The position numbers were made by a program, and so were the translations under genes. From Roseibium denhamense (GTDB lineage: Bacteria; Pseudomonadota; Alphaproteobacteria; Rhizobiales; Stappiaceae), in the NCBI RefSeq assembly GCF_009711415.1, contig NZ_SMLZ01000116.1, positions 363,564-427,563 of the forward strand: 64,000 bases of DNA, in the 5' to 3' direction. Under the pieces are notes generated by a model, which was not told where the DNA came from, did no database searches, and saw only the letters and a program-made list of their open reading frames with translations. This document shows positions 27,562 through 36,138 of the stretch, one piece after another (position 1 is the first letter of the stretch; each line of letters begins with the position of its first letter).

Positions 27562-28146
27562 ATGTTCCGTCTTGCAGCTTCTGCACTGTCCCTGTCGCTT
27601 CTGACGTCCGTTGCTCTCGCAGAGCCCGTGGCTTATGAATTCGACAAGTCTCACGCTAACTTGTCTTTCACCTACGACCATCTGGGGTATTCGACAACGG
27701 ATGGCCGTTTCGGCGACTGGGACGGCACCTTGATGATCGACAAGGAAACGCCGGAAAACTCCTCCATTGAGTTCACAATCAACATCGACAGCCTCGACAC
27801 TTTCTGGGCGGACCGCGACACGCACCTGAAAAGCCCGGATTTCTTCGACGCGGCAAAGTTTCCGCAAGCCACCTTCAAGAGCACCAGCATCGAACAGACA
27901 GGCGAAAACCAGCTGGCGGTGACCGGTGACCTGACCATCAAGGGAATCACGAAGCCGACCACTCTGACGGTCGACGTCGTTGGTCTCGGCGAACATCCGA
28001 TGGCAAAAAAAGAAGCGGCCGGCTTTGCTGTGAACACCGTCATCAAACGGTCTGACTTTGGCATGGACATGTTTGTGCCCTACGTAGGCGATGAGGTCAC
28101 CGTGACCTTCCATGCGGAAACACTCATTGCGGATACGACCAACTAA
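27562..28146 (+). CDS. YceI-family periplasmic protein (first copy)
   Basis: This 194-residue YceI-type lipocalin-like protein has a cleavable signal peptide (LAASALSLSLLTSVALA before EPVAYEFD). The mature domain shows the family pattern: AYEFDKSHANLSFTYDHLGY, GRFGDWDGTLMID, SPDFFDAAKFPQATFKSTS, VTGDLTIKGITKPTTLTVDV and a C-terminal RSDFGMDMFVPYVGDEVTV. Relatives bind polyisoprenoid or quinone-like lipids in the periplasm. I used ATG 27562, after GAGG, rather than a TTG six bases before. It heads an operon with a cytochrome b561 and a second YceI, an arrangement reminiscent of E. coli yceJ-yceI. Confidence 0.92.
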   Translation: MFRLAASALSLSLLTSVALAEPVAYEFDKSHANLSFTYDHLGYSTTDGRFGDWDGTLMIDKETPENSSIEFTINIDSLDTFWADRDTHLKSPDFFDAAKFPQATFKSTSIEQTGENQLAVTGDLTIKGITKPTTLTVDVVGLGEHPMAKKEAAGFAVNTVIKRSDFGMDMFVPYVGDEVTVTFHAETLIADTTN

Positions 28147-28154
28147 TGAGACTT

Positions 28155-28180
28155 CAGGACCGCCAACCCTGGCGGTCCTG
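28155..28180 (+). repeat. Intercistronic hairpin between yceI and the cytochrome b561 gene
   Basis: A perfect 11-bp stem (CAGGACCGCCA / TGGCGGTCCTG) with the four-base loop ACCC lies eight bases after the yceI stop and 23 bases before the next start. No T-run follows, so it may act as an mRNA-stabilising or partially terminating element that sets the ratio of the two products. Confidence 0.6.
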
Positions 28181-28203
28181 TCCCGACACTCACGGAGTAC
28201 GAC

Positions 28204-28800
28204 ATGTTGCGGAACACTTCCTCAGGTTACGGCCGTATCGCCATCTTCTTTCATTGGACGATGGCGCTGCTGATCGTGGGCATGCTCGCCTTCGGTCTTT
28301 ATCTTGACCAGCTTCCGCAGTCCGATCCGAACCTGTTTCAGCTCTATCAACTCCACAAATCGGTTGGCTTTGTTGTTCTTGCCCTGGCCTTGATGCGGAT
28401 TATCTGGCGGTTTGCAAACCCGTCACCGAAACTCCCCACCGGGATGGCGAGCTGGGAGCGCATGGCTGCTCATTTGGGCCATATCGGCCTATATGCTCTG
28501 ATTTTCGCACTTCCAATCACGGGATGGTTCATGGTGTCCGCATCGCCCTGGGGCATTCCGACCGTGGTCTTTAACGTCCTGCCCATACCGCATTTGCCGG
28601 TGCCTGAGGCACTTGGGACGAAAGAAGAAGCAGAAGGTCTGTTTAAAGTCCTTCACAAATACGGCGCGTATCTGATGATTGCGCTCATCGTAACCCACAT
28701 TGCGGCGGCCTTGAAGCACCATTTCATCGCCCGGGACGACACCTTGAAACGCATGGTTTCGACCGGTCCGGCCCGCGCGGACACCTCATCATCGCTTTGA
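28204..28800 (+). CDS. Cytochrome b561 family membrane protein (CybB/YceJ type)
   Basis: This 198-residue inner-membrane protein has four predicted helices. Histidines are placed for two b-type hemes: FFHWTMALL in helix 1, YQLHKSVGF before helix 2, LGHIGLYALIFALPITGW in helix 3, and LHKYGAYLMIALIVTHIAAA in helix 4. In relatives it passes electrons between quinol and acceptors such as superoxide. It lies between two YceI genes in one operon, 57 bp after the first and 13 bp before the second, suggesting that the periplasmic YceI proteins handle a lipid or quinone partner of this cytochrome. Confidence 0.92.
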   Translation: MLRNTSSGYGRIAIFFHWTMALLIVGMLAFGLYLDQLPQSDPNLFQLYQLHKSVGFVVLALALMRIIWRFANPSPKLPTGMASWERMAAHLGHIGLYALIFALPITGWFMVSASPWGIPTVVFNVLPIPHLPVPEALGTKEEAEGLFKVLHKYGAYLMIALIVTHIAAALKHHFIARDDTLKRMVSTGPARADTSSSL

Positions 28801-28813
28801 AGGATATCCCTAG

Positions 28814-29371
28814 ATGAAACTGACATCACTGGCTTTGTCCGTGGCCCTTGCGGCCCCGGCACTGACGACGACGCACGCCCTTGCCGAGACCTGGACTGTC
28901 GATCAGTCCAGCAGCAGCCTCGGATTTGAGGTGCAGCAGGGAACCGGAACGGTGAGCGGCACCTTCGGAACATGGACCGCCACCATAGACTTTGACCCGG
29001 ATGCGCCCGAAACCGCTCAGATTTCCGCAAGGATTTCACCGGCCAGCGCCACCACCGGCAATGCGCAGTTCGACGGAACCCTGCCCAACAAGGACTGGTT
29101 CAATACGTCCGCATTCCCGGAAGCCGAGTTCACGGCAACAAGCGTGGAGCGTGTCGAAGGCTCCAGCTACCGCGCCGATGGCACCGTGACGATCAAGGGG
29201 GTCTCGCAACCGGTTACACTCGATTTCACGCTTGCAATCGACGGCGATACGGCAAAAGCGGAAGGCAAGGCAACGCTCAACCGGTTGAACTACAACCTCG
29301 GCTCGACCGTTGCGACCAATACAGTCGGTGAAGCCGTGACCGTAACCCTGGATCTGACCGCAACACGCTGA
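28814..29371 (+). CDS. YceI-family periplasmic protein (second copy)
   Basis: This 185-residue protein has a signal peptide (LTSLALSVALAAPALTTTHALA before ETWTVDQ) and a YceI domain: SSLGFEVQQGTGTVSGTFG, DWFNTSAFPEAEFTATSVER, YRADGTVTIKGVSQPVTLDF, and a C-terminal LNYNLGSTVATNTVGEAV. It resembles the first YceI of the operon in overall plan but differs in sequence and is a little shorter, so the two may bind different ligands. ATG 28814 follows AAGGATATC. It is the third gene of the YceI-b561-YceI set. Confidence 0.9.
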   Translation: MKLTSLALSVALAAPALTTTHALAETWTVDQSSSSLGFEVQQGTGTVSGTFGTWTATIDFDPDAPETAQISARISPASATTGNAQFDGTLPNKDWFNTSAFPEAEFTATSVERVEGSSYRADGTVTIKGVSQPVTLDFTLAIDGDTAKAEGKATLNRLNYNLGSTVATNTVGEAVTVTLDLTATR

Positions 29372-29401
29372 CAGACTGCAGATGAGCCTGCGCGGCCGCT
29401 C

Positions 29402-30028
29402 TTAGCCGCGCGAGGCCGCCAACCCGATACCGCTGGCAATAAACAAACCGCCAATAGTTTTGTGAACCCGCCCCATGAAACGGCGCGTCAGCTGCAGCGC
29501 ACTCAAACGGCTACCGAGACAGCCGTAAATCATGGCAACTAAAAAAGACACAAGAGCTATCAACATGACCATACCAGTGAGCTGAGAAACAGCTGTTCCC
29601 GATGGATCGAGAAACTGGGGAAACAAAGCCGTGAAAAACACGATCGCTTTGGGGTTGGCTGCGGCGACCAGAAACCCGCTTCGGTAAAGGCGTCCGCTCG
29701 TATCTCCGGAAGACCTTGTGTCGCTGGTCATATCGATCCCGTCAGAAGAACTTCGCCACATTGAAAAGCCGAGATAGACAAGATAAGCAGCGCCAGCATA
29801 CTTGATTGCCATGAACAACATGGCCGATTTGGCGAGCACAATGCCAAGACCAGCGCAGGCCAAGAGAGCCTGCACCACAGAAGCACTCATGTTTCCAAGC
29901 GCTGTTGCAAGCGCCTGTTTCCAGCCAAAACGCGCACCGTGGGTGAAAGCGATGAGTGTGCTCGGGCCGGGCACCATCGAGGCAGTGAAAACAGTCAACG
30001 CAAACAAGGCCCAAAACGCCAGGTCCAT
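29402..30028 (-). CDS. LysE/RhtB-family amino acid exporter
   Basis: This 208-residue inner-membrane exporter has about six helices. The family hallmark VPGPSTLIAFTHGARFGWK lies in the first loop, with YLVYLGFSMWRS in helix 3 and NPKAIVFFTALFPQFLDP in the middle. The start at ATG 30028 has GGAAG upstream and gives the standard N-terminus (DLAFWALFALTVF); the longer frame adds an unlikely polar 21 residues. It converges with the yceI operon. The substrate cannot be deduced; the family exports lysine, arginine, threonine and homoserine lactones. Confidence 0.88.
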   Translation of the reverse strand: MDLAFWALFALTVFTASMVPGPSTLIAFTHGARFGWKQALATALGNMSASVVQALLACAGLGIVLAKSAMLFMAIKYAGAAYLVYLGFSMWRSSSDGIDMTSDTRSSGDTSGRLYRSGFLVAAANPKAIVFFTALFPQFLDPSGTAVSQLTGMVMLIALVSFLVAMIYGCLGSRLSALQLTRRFMGRVHKTIGGLFIASGIGLAASRG

Positions 30029-30264
30029 AGAACTTCCAATTTCATTTTTTGCATGAAAACGATGAGAACGGATGACGATCCTGAGAAGCACTTTTTCACA
30101 GACCCGCTACGACTACAACGGCCACGCCTTTCAAATCCGGGCAGGCAGAGCGTTTGCACCTTATGTCGGCTTGGCCTTTTCCAACATTTTGCTTAAGAAC
30201 ACGCCACAGACCTTTTGCCAGGGGCTGATATTTCAGCCCTAGCCAGATCAGGAAGGCTTTTTGC

Positions 30265-31902
30265 ATGAACGCGCCCGTCACCCCGCCAGAGTACCAGCAC
30301 AGCGCCCTCTTCCCGCAAGGCGAAGACACGACACCCTACCGCAAGCTGACCTCTGACCACGTCAAGACCGCCGAATTCAACGGCGAGGAAGTTTTGGTGG
30401 TGGAGCCGGAAGGCCTGCGGCTTCTGGCCGAAGAGGCCTTCAAGGACATCAACCACTTCCTGCGTCCCGGCCATTTGGAGCAGCTGCAGAAGATCCTTGA
30501 TGATCCGGAAGCGACCGAGAACGACAAGTTCGTCGCCTTCGATCTTCTGAAGAACGCCAACATTGCCTCCCATGGTGTCCTGCCCATGTGCCAGGACACC
30601 GGCACGGCGATCATAATGGGCAAGAAGGGCCGCCGCGTTTGGACGTCCGGCGGCGATGATGCCGCGCTCGGCGAAGGTGCCCGTGACGCCTACTTCAAAA
30701 AGAACCTGCGCTACTCCCAGCTCGCGCCGATCTCCATGTTCGAGGAGAAGAACACCAAGAACAACATGCCGGCGCAGATTGAGCTCTATTCCGAGGGCGA
30801 AGACGCCTACAAGTTCCTGTTTATGGCCAAGGGCGGCGGCTCGGCCAACAAGACCTTCCTCTTCCAGGGAACGCCGTCGCTTCTGACCCATGACCGCATG
30901 ATCGACTTCCTGAAGGAAAAGATCCTGACACTCGGAACGGCCGCATGCCCGCCCTATCACCTTGCCATCGTCATTGGCGGCACGTCGGCGGAAATGAACC
31001 TGAAGACGGCGAAATACGCCTCCGCCCGCTATCTCGACAATCTGCCGACGGAAGGGTCCGAAGCCGGCAATGCGTTCCGGGATCTGGCGATGGAAGAAGA
31101 GATCCACAAGCTGACTCAGGCAACCGGGGTTGGCGCGCAGTTCGGCGGCAAGTATTTCTGCCATGATGTCCGTGTCATCCGCCTGCCGCGCCATGGCGCC
31201 TCCTTGCCGATTGGCCTTGCTGTTTCTTGCTCGGCGGACCGTCAGGCCGTCGGCAAGATCACGAAGGACGGCATTTTTCTGGAACAGCTGGAAATGCATC
31301 CGGAAAAGTATCTGCCGGAGATCACCGACGATCATCTTGGCGGCGACGTGGTCAAGATCGACCTGACCAAACCGATGTCCGAGATCCTCGCAGAACTCAC
31401 CAAGCATCCGATCAAGACCCGTCTGTCGCTGACCGGCACGCTGATCGTCGCCCGGGATGCGGCCCATGCGAAATTGCGCGAACGCCTGGAAGCCGGCGAG
31501 CCCCTGCCCGACTATATCAAGAACCACCCGGTTTATTACGCAGGTCCCGCCAAGACACCCGATGGCATGCCCTCCGGCTCTTTCGGCCCGACCACAGCGG
31601 GGCGCATGGATTCCTTTGTGGACCAGTTCCAGGCTGCCGGCGGCTCCATGGTCATGCTGGCCAAGGGCAACCGCTCACCGCAAGTCCGCCGCGCCTGTCA
31701 GGCCCATGGCGGGTTCTATCTGGGCTCCATCGGCGGCCCGGCCGCGCGCCTTGCCCAGGATTGCATCAAGAAGGTCGAAGTCGTTGAATTCGAAGAACTC
31801 GGCATGGAGGCCGTCTGGAAAATCGAGGTCGAGGACTTCCCCGCCTTCATCGTCATCGACGACAAGGGCAACGACTTCTTCAAGGAACTGAACTTGGGGT
31901 AG
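30265..31902 (+). CDS. fumA: Class I fumarate hydratase (iron-sulfur dependent)
   Basis: This 545-residue class I fumarase (FumA/FumB type) interconverts fumarate and L-malate in the TCA cycle. The three Cys expected to bind the 4Fe-4S cluster are visible in [25 protein letters not shown] and [15 protein letters not shown]- and C-terminal fumarase domains are fused, ending in the beta-domain region [22 protein letters not shown]. The start at ATG 30265 follows AGGAAGG. It appears to be a single-gene unit. The family assignment is firm; fumA versus fumB is not resolvable. Confidence 0.95.
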   Translation: MNAPVTPPEYQHSALFPQGEDTTPYRKLTSDHVKTAEFNGEEVLVVEPEGLRLLAEEAFKDINHFLRPGHLEQLQKILDDPEATENDKFVAFDLLKNANIASHGVLPMCQDTGTAIIMGKKGRRVWTSGGDDAALGEGARDAYFKKNLRYSQLAPISMFEEKNTKNNMPAQIELYSEGEDAYKFLFMAKGGGSANKTFLFQGTPSLLTHDRMIDFLKEKILTLGTAACPPYHLAIVIGGTSAEMNLKTAKYASARYLDNLPTEGSEAGNAFRDLAMEEEIHKLTQATGVGAQFGGKYFCHDVRVIRLPRHGASLPIGLAVSCSADRQAVGKITKDGIFLEQLEMHPEKYLPEITDDHLGGDVVKIDLTKPMSEILAELTKHPIKTRLSLTGTLIVARDAAHAKLRERLEAGEPLPDYIKNHPVYYAGPAKTPDGMPSGSFGPTTAGRMDSFVDQFQAAGGSMVMLAKGNRSPQVRRACQAHGGFYLGSIGGPAARLAQDCIKKVEVVEFEELGMEAVWKIEVEDFPAFIVIDDKGNDFFKELNLG

Positions 31903-32121
31903 CCGGTTCGAGTATACCATCCCTTGCGGCGGCCCGGGTCTTGCCTGGAACCATGCGTACCAGAAGACGGCGGACACTTTTTGATGGAGGACCAACAGGA
32001 CTGGGTCCTCATCAGCTCTGGGTGTCCTGGGCTGCCAATCAATCTTGAAAAACAACGCAGCGAACTCTCGCGGCCGAAACTGGGCTTTACACCCTCCTTC
32101 GCCCTCTGCAGCTTCTTCAGG

Positions 32122-32988
32122 ATGGGCGATCATCTGAAAGGGCTGCTAATTACAACACTCGGTGTGCTTTGCGTCGTGCCGGATTCGCTTTTTGTCCGCC
32201 TGATCGGCGAGGAGCCCATGGTCACGACCTTTTGGCGGTCCCTGATCTCCGGCTCTGTTGTTTTGGCGGCTGTTCTCATGTTTCCCGGTCTCGGAAGTTT
32301 CCGGACGCTCTTTCGGACTGGATGGCCGGGCTTTTGGTACACGGTGCTGATCGCCTCGACGGCCCCGGCCTTTGTCCTGGCGGTGAGCAATACGAGCGTT
32401 GCCAATGTGGTGTTCATCTTCGCTTCCATGCCGGTGTTTGCGTCTGTCTACAGCCGCATCTTTTTGGGCGAACCGATCAGCAGACGGATGATCCTCACCA
32501 TGGCCGCGGTCTTTTGCGGGCTCGCCGTTCTTGCCTATGGATCGCACACGAATGAAGTGGCCTCCTGGAAGGGCGATGTTTGGGCGCTTTACATCTCGGC
32601 GTCCTACGCTGCGGCCCTCACCCTGGTGCGCAAGCTGAAAGAAACCCCGATGATCCCCGCGATCCCAATCGCATTTATCGGGACCGCTGTGCTGATCGGT
32701 CTGTTTCAGGCACCCTTGCCCGCTTTTGTGGAAAAATGGCCGCTGTTTCTGGGCCATGGGCTGTTTATCGGCCTGGCCACGTGCCTTTTGACGATCGGCC
32801 CGCGCTACATAAGCTCGGCCGAGGTCGCGCTACTGATCCTCCTGGAATCGGTTTTGGCGCCTTTGCTGGTTTGGGCGCTCGTCGGCGAGGATCCCGGTTC
32901 CTATGCCCTTGCTGGTGGCATCCTTGTAATAGGCGCCTTACTTGTCTCCAACCTTGCAGCACTGCGCGCAAGAAAGCCCCGCACTTGA
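32122..32988 (+). CDS. EamA/DMT-superfamily transporter
   Basis: This 288-residue membrane protein has ten predicted helices in two EamA repeats. The first helix is LKGLLITTLGVLCVVPDSLFV and the first EamA repeat contains FWRSLISGSVVLAAVL and NTSVANVVFIFASMPVFAS. The second repeat has YISASYAAALTLVRKLKE and the terminal SSAEVALLILLESVLAPLLV. ATG 32122 is used because it places helix 1 at the N-terminus; the longer frame adds 66 polar residues. The ribosome site (TTCAGG) is weak. The substrate is unknown; relatives export metabolites or amino acids. Confidence 0.88.
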   Translation: MGDHLKGLLITTLGVLCVVPDSLFVRLIGEEPMVTTFWRSLISGSVVLAAVLMFPGLGSFRTLFRTGWPGFWYTVLIASTAPAFVLAVSNTSVANVVFIFASMPVFASVYSRIFLGEPISRRMILTMAAVFCGLAVLAYGSHTNEVASWKGDVWALYISASYAAALTLVRKLKETPMIPAIPIAFIGTAVLIGLFQAPLPAFVEKWPLFLGHGLFIGLATCLLTIGPRYISSAEVALLILLESVLAPLLVWALVGEDPGSYALAGGILVIGALLVSNLAALRARKPRT

Positions 32989-33011
32989 ACAGATCGCCGC
33001 ACAACAAACAA

Positions 33012-33037
33012 AAAAGCCGGGCAAAAGCCCGGCTTTT
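33012..33037. terminator. Bidirectional Rho-independent terminator
   Basis: AAAAGCCGGGC and GCCCGGCTTTT form a perfect 11-bp stem around the loop AAAA, with A- and T-runs on either side. It lies between the convergent EamA and cold-shock genes and can stop transcription from both directions. Confidence 0.9.
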
Positions 33038-33085
33038 CAAACTCATCCAAGTCCGAAAGGATCCTTGAGGACCCGTTCGGTAAAC

Positions 33086-33295
33086 TTAGACTGCAGACAG
33101 GTTGTCAGCTGCGGACTTGCCGGAGCGGCGGTCCTGAACAACTTCGAAGCTGACTTTCTGGCCTTCGTTCAAAGTGGTCATGCCGGAGCGCTCAACAGCG
33201 GAGATGTGGACGAATACGTCGCTGCTGCCGTCTTCCGGCTGAATGAAGCCGTAGCCTTTGGTGGTGTTGAAGAATTTGACTGTGCCGATGGTCAT
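33086..33295 (-). CDS. Cold-shock domain protein (CspA family)
   Basis: This 69-residue single cold-shock domain protein is a nucleic-acid chaperone. RNP1 is [11 protein letters not shown] and RNP2 is [12 protein letters not shown], preceded by the usual [13 protein letters not shown] start. The length matches CspA. An AAGGAC sequence lies about six bases before the ATG. Upstream is a gene-free stretch that probably holds a long leader, as is common for csp genes. Confidence 0.97.
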   Translation of the reverse strand: MTIGTVKFFNTTKGYGFIQPEDGSSDVFVHISAVERSGMTTLNEGQKVSFEVVQDRRSGKSAADNLSAV

Positions 33296-33780
33296 AACGA
33301 TGTCCTTTTCAAAGGGCAGATAAATTTTGCAGGACTAGCTCGAGAGCGGGTCCATGCGGGTAGTCGATTTTGAAACGGAAGATCGTCTTTCGCGGATAAC
33401 CGCGCAGTCACAGAGTTCGTCCAGCAAATATCGATGGCCGTTTGGTACGGCAGTTTTCCAGATTCATCAAGTGGTTTCTGTGACTAGCGCATCGCGCGTT
33501 TTGTTGGAAACCCCCAAAAATGCCTGGTAAATCCCCAATCAATCCGCTTTGGACGGAAAATCAGATCCGGTTGATCGCCAGATGATCTGCACCACAGGTA
33601 GCGCAGCAGCCGCCAACCTGAAATCTCCCCTGGTTACCGTTTCGGCACTGTTGTTCCTGCCAAAAAAGTGTGACGGAGGTCACCAGCCGGAGGGTTTTCC
33701 TCGCAATCGGGGCAATGGCTCCCACTTCTTGGCCATCAAAGAACCCGCATTGAAAGACCGCCAACTCACGGGACCGACCA
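33296..33780. other. Intergenic region with csp leader and promoter
   Basis: About 485 bp lie between the divergent cold-shock and secreted-protein genes. No coding frame is convincing on either strand. The csp-proximal part is likely to encode the long 5' leader of the csp mRNA. I saw no clear -35/-10 pair or RNA gene. Confidence 0.4.
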
Positions 33781-34203
33781 ATGACCTTTAAAACGCTTCT
33801 TGCCGCGACCGTTCTGGCCACCTCTCTTCTTCCGAACGCGGCTTCGGCCGTCACGCTTCAGGCACCGGGCAATCAGCCGCTTCAGGTCACGAAGCTGCAA
33901 ATGGGGATCAAGGGGCCAACCGTTGCCGCCTGCCCGGCCGATGCGAAACTGTCCATCTGGGTGTTCACCAACAAGGAAGGAACTGTCCCGGTTTATATTG
34001 CAAAAGAAGGCGGTCAAGTCGCCGGCCCTTACCAGGTGACAACCCAGAAGACCGGAAACAGCACCTTTATGGGCGTCTATAGCCGGGAGCTTTCCATTCA
34101 TCAGCCGATTGAAGCCCATTACCGCGCGTCGGCACCGGGATTTAAGGCGCTGTCGAACTGGGTTCCGCTCAAGGCCAGCTGCTCCTTCGGGCTTGGTGGT
34201 TGA
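33781..34203 (+). CDS. Secreted hypothetical protein with two cysteines
   Basis: This 140-residue protein has a clear signal peptide (FKTLLAATVLATSLLPNAASA before VTLQAPG) and a ~118-residue mature part with strand-like alternation. Its two Cys (VAACPADAK and LKASCSFG) could form a disulfide. I do not recognise the family. The ending GLGG is unremarkable. It stands alone between the csp leader and a DUF1989 gene 110 bp downstream on the same strand. A periplasmic location is the only safe inference. Confidence 0.7.
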   Translation: MTFKTLLAATVLATSLLPNAASAVTLQAPGNQPLQVTKLQMGIKGPTVAACPADAKLSIWVFTNKEGTVPVYIAKEGGQVAGPYQVTTQKTGNSTFMGVYSRELSIHQPIEAHYRASAPGFKALSNWVPLKASCSFGLGG

Positions 34204-34313
34204 GAAGGAGCGCACCAGCGTTGGGCGAACGCCTTGCCGCTGCGCAGGCCTTGCCAAAACGGGACGTCCCGGTCCACAAAACGGGCAGTTTCACAGCTGC
34301 TTAAGGGGCTCCC

Positions 34314-35180
34314 ATGACAGAACCAGAAGATGCCGGCACGCGCCGCAAAGTAAAGCCGGTCATCTGCTATCCGCCCGAAACCCTGCCGCATCCTGACCTT
34401 TCACTTTATAACACCGCCCGCGAGACAGCCGTGAAAATCGGCGAGGTCATTGTCGCGCCACGCGATGCGGCTTCGATTGAGGTCCCAGCCGGGCACTTTC
34501 TCAAAATCACCTCCATCGAGGGCCCTCAGGTGGGGGATCTGAATCTCTTCAACAGCGGCAATTTGAGCGAGAGATTTTTTTCCGGCAAAACGCGGGCGCT
34601 TCATGGAACGCACGTCACCACTGGTGACCGGCTATGGTCCTGCTTTCCCTATTTGAGACCCATTGCCACGGTCACCACAGACACACTGGACTGGTACGGT
34701 ATCGATGAATTCGGCGGCTCGGTTCACGATGTCATCGGCACGCGGTGCGACCCGTACACAGCCAGGGCCCTCGGCGGGCCCGACTACCATCATTGCTGTC
34801 ATTCAAACCTGACACGTGCACTGGCAGACACACGCCGCCTTCCGATGCCCGACGCGGAGCGCCTGGTCCATGACGTGTTGAACGTGTTCATGTGCACGGG
34901 CTTTACCAGAGACACCGGCCAATATTTCATGAAAGCAAGCCCGGTCCGTCCGGGTGATTATCTGGAACTATTCGCAGAAATCGATTTGCTGGCAGTGATG
35001 AGCGCTTGTCCGGGCGGCGACTGCAGTTCCGAGCATTCAAGCGATACTGCGGCCTGCTATCCCATGCTCATGGAAGTGTACCGCCCAGCGGACGAAAGCC
35101 TTCAAGGGTGGCGTTCGCCTCCGGAGAATCCTTATGACCGCAGCCACGGCCGCGCTGCCTCAAATGCGGCTGCAGATTGA
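34314..35180 (+). CDS. DUF1989 (urea carboxylase-associated family) protein
   Basis: This 288-residue protein has the DUF1989 domain (~residues 40-240): IEVPAGHFLKITSIEGPQ, VGDLNLFNSGNLSERF, LHGTHVTTGDRLWS, HDVIGTRCDPYTA, HHCCHSNLTRAL, NVFMCTGFTRDTGQYF, and the Cys-rich SACPGGDCSSEHS. Conserved His and Cys suggest a metal site. Relatives are often encoded next to urea carboxylase or amino acid import genes and some members act on ureido or guanidino compounds, but here neither urea carboxylase nor allophanate hydrolase is adjacent. AAGGGG lies seven bases before the ATG. Confidence 0.85.
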   Translation: MTEPEDAGTRRKVKPVICYPPETLPHPDLSLYNTARETAVKIGEVIVAPRDAASIEVPAGHFLKITSIEGPQVGDLNLFNSGNLSERFFSGKTRALHGTHVTTGDRLWSCFPYLRPIATVTTDTLDWYGIDEFGGSVHDVIGTRCDPYTARALGGPDYHHCCHSNLTRALADTRRLPMPDAERLVHDVLNVFMCTGFTRDTGQYFMKASPVRPGDYLELFAEIDLLAVMSACPGGDCSSEHSSDTAACYPMLMEVYRPADESLQGWRSPPENPYDRSHGRAASNAAAD

Positions 35181-35470
35181 CGCCGCCACTTGAGTTTTCA
35201 TCAAATCCGCGAAGGATCGGACATGATTTGTTCACACGCGCAGAAAGTGCGCAGCTTCTACGCGGTAAAGGACGTCAAAAACACGTTAAAGGCGTATCAA
35301 TCGTTGCAGGTGCACAACACAATTGCGCGATCCGCTGATATCACAGCGTCGTGAGATTCCCTTTTTGCCGGGTTTACGCCATGATCATTAACGGAGCGGC
35401 AACGTGGGACGCGTAACCTTCTTCAAGTGACAAGCGCCGGATTGTGGGCCGGCTGCTATGGGGGATCAGT

Positions 35471-36064
35471 ATGAGAACAGTTTTTTACGGTGTAATCGCG
35501 GTCCTTGTAGCCGCCTTCATCCTGCCGGAGAACGCTTTCGCGCGCGCCGGTTTCTTCGACCATGACCAGAAAAAATGGGTCACTCCGAAATATCATCCGG
35601 GCGGGCCCTCCCCGATCAAGCGTCGCAAGGTGCGTTATGACGGGCCTTATGCGCCGGGCACGATTGTCGTCGATACGTCCGAGCGTCGCCTTTATCACAT
35701 CCTGCCAAACGGCCGGGCGATGAAATACGGCGTTGGCGTTGGCAAGGATGGCTTCCAATGGTCAGGCACGCACCGGGTGACCCGCAAGGCGGAATGGCCG
35801 AGCTGGACACCACCGGCACAAATGCGGGCCCGTGAGCGCCGCAACGGCCGCATTCTGCCAGCCTTCATGGAAGGCGGACCGAACAACCCGATGGGCGCGC
35901 GCGCGCTCTATATCGGCTCTACCCTCTACCGGATTCACGGAACCACTGAGCCGTGGACAATCGGCTCGGAAGTCTCTTCCGGCTGCATCCGCATGGCCAA
36001 CAAGGACGTAATTCACCTGTACAAGAGCGTCGATGTCGGTGCGAAGATCGTTGTGAAGCGCTAA
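35471..36064 (+). CDS. L,D-transpeptidase (YkuD-family) periplasmic protein
   Basis: This 197-residue exported protein has a signal peptide (VFYGVIAVLVAAFILPENAFA), then a YkuD domain from ~residue 60. The domain carries GTIVVDTSERRLYHI, the His of YRIHGTTEPWTIG, and the catalytic Cys in SSGCIRMANKDV. It would form 3-3 peptidoglycan crosslinks or attach proteins to peptidoglycan. ATG 35471 after GGGGAT is preferred to a start 27 bases upstream. A strong terminator follows. Alphaproteobacteria often carry many such paralogues. Confidence 0.93.
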   Translation: MRTVFYGVIAVLVAAFILPENAFARAGFFDHDQKKWVTPKYHPGGPSPIKRRKVRYDGPYAPGTIVVDTSERRLYHILPNGRAMKYGVGVGKDGFQWSGTHRVTRKAEWPSWTPPAQMRARERRNGRILPAFMEGGPNNPMGARALYIGSTLYRIHGTTEPWTIGSEVSSGCIRMANKDVIHLYKSVDVGAKIVVKR

Positions 36065-36085
36065 CAGCTCAAAACACTGAAATTG

Positions 36086-36115
36086 AAAAAGCCGGGCTCA
36101 GACCCGGCTTTTTTT
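36086..36115 (+). terminator. Rho-independent terminator after the L,D-transpeptidase gene
   Basis: AAAAAGCCGGG pairs with CCCGGCTTTTT around a six-base loop, and the T-run extends to TTTTTTT. It lies 21 bases after the stop. It also faces the convergent TetR gene, so it may work both ways. Confidence 0.92.
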
Positions 36116-36138
36116 GCGCTTTCGAACCAGGTGCACAG

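Noticed and set aside
30193-31527. A 444-codon open frame on the minus strand across the fumarase gene
   Set aside because: It is the exact antisense shadow of a well-conserved class I fumarase and shows no protein family features.
33296-33780. Riboswitch or thermosensor in the cold-shock leader
   Set aside because: A long csp leader is expected here, but I could not see a conserved fold by eye, so no structure is claimed.
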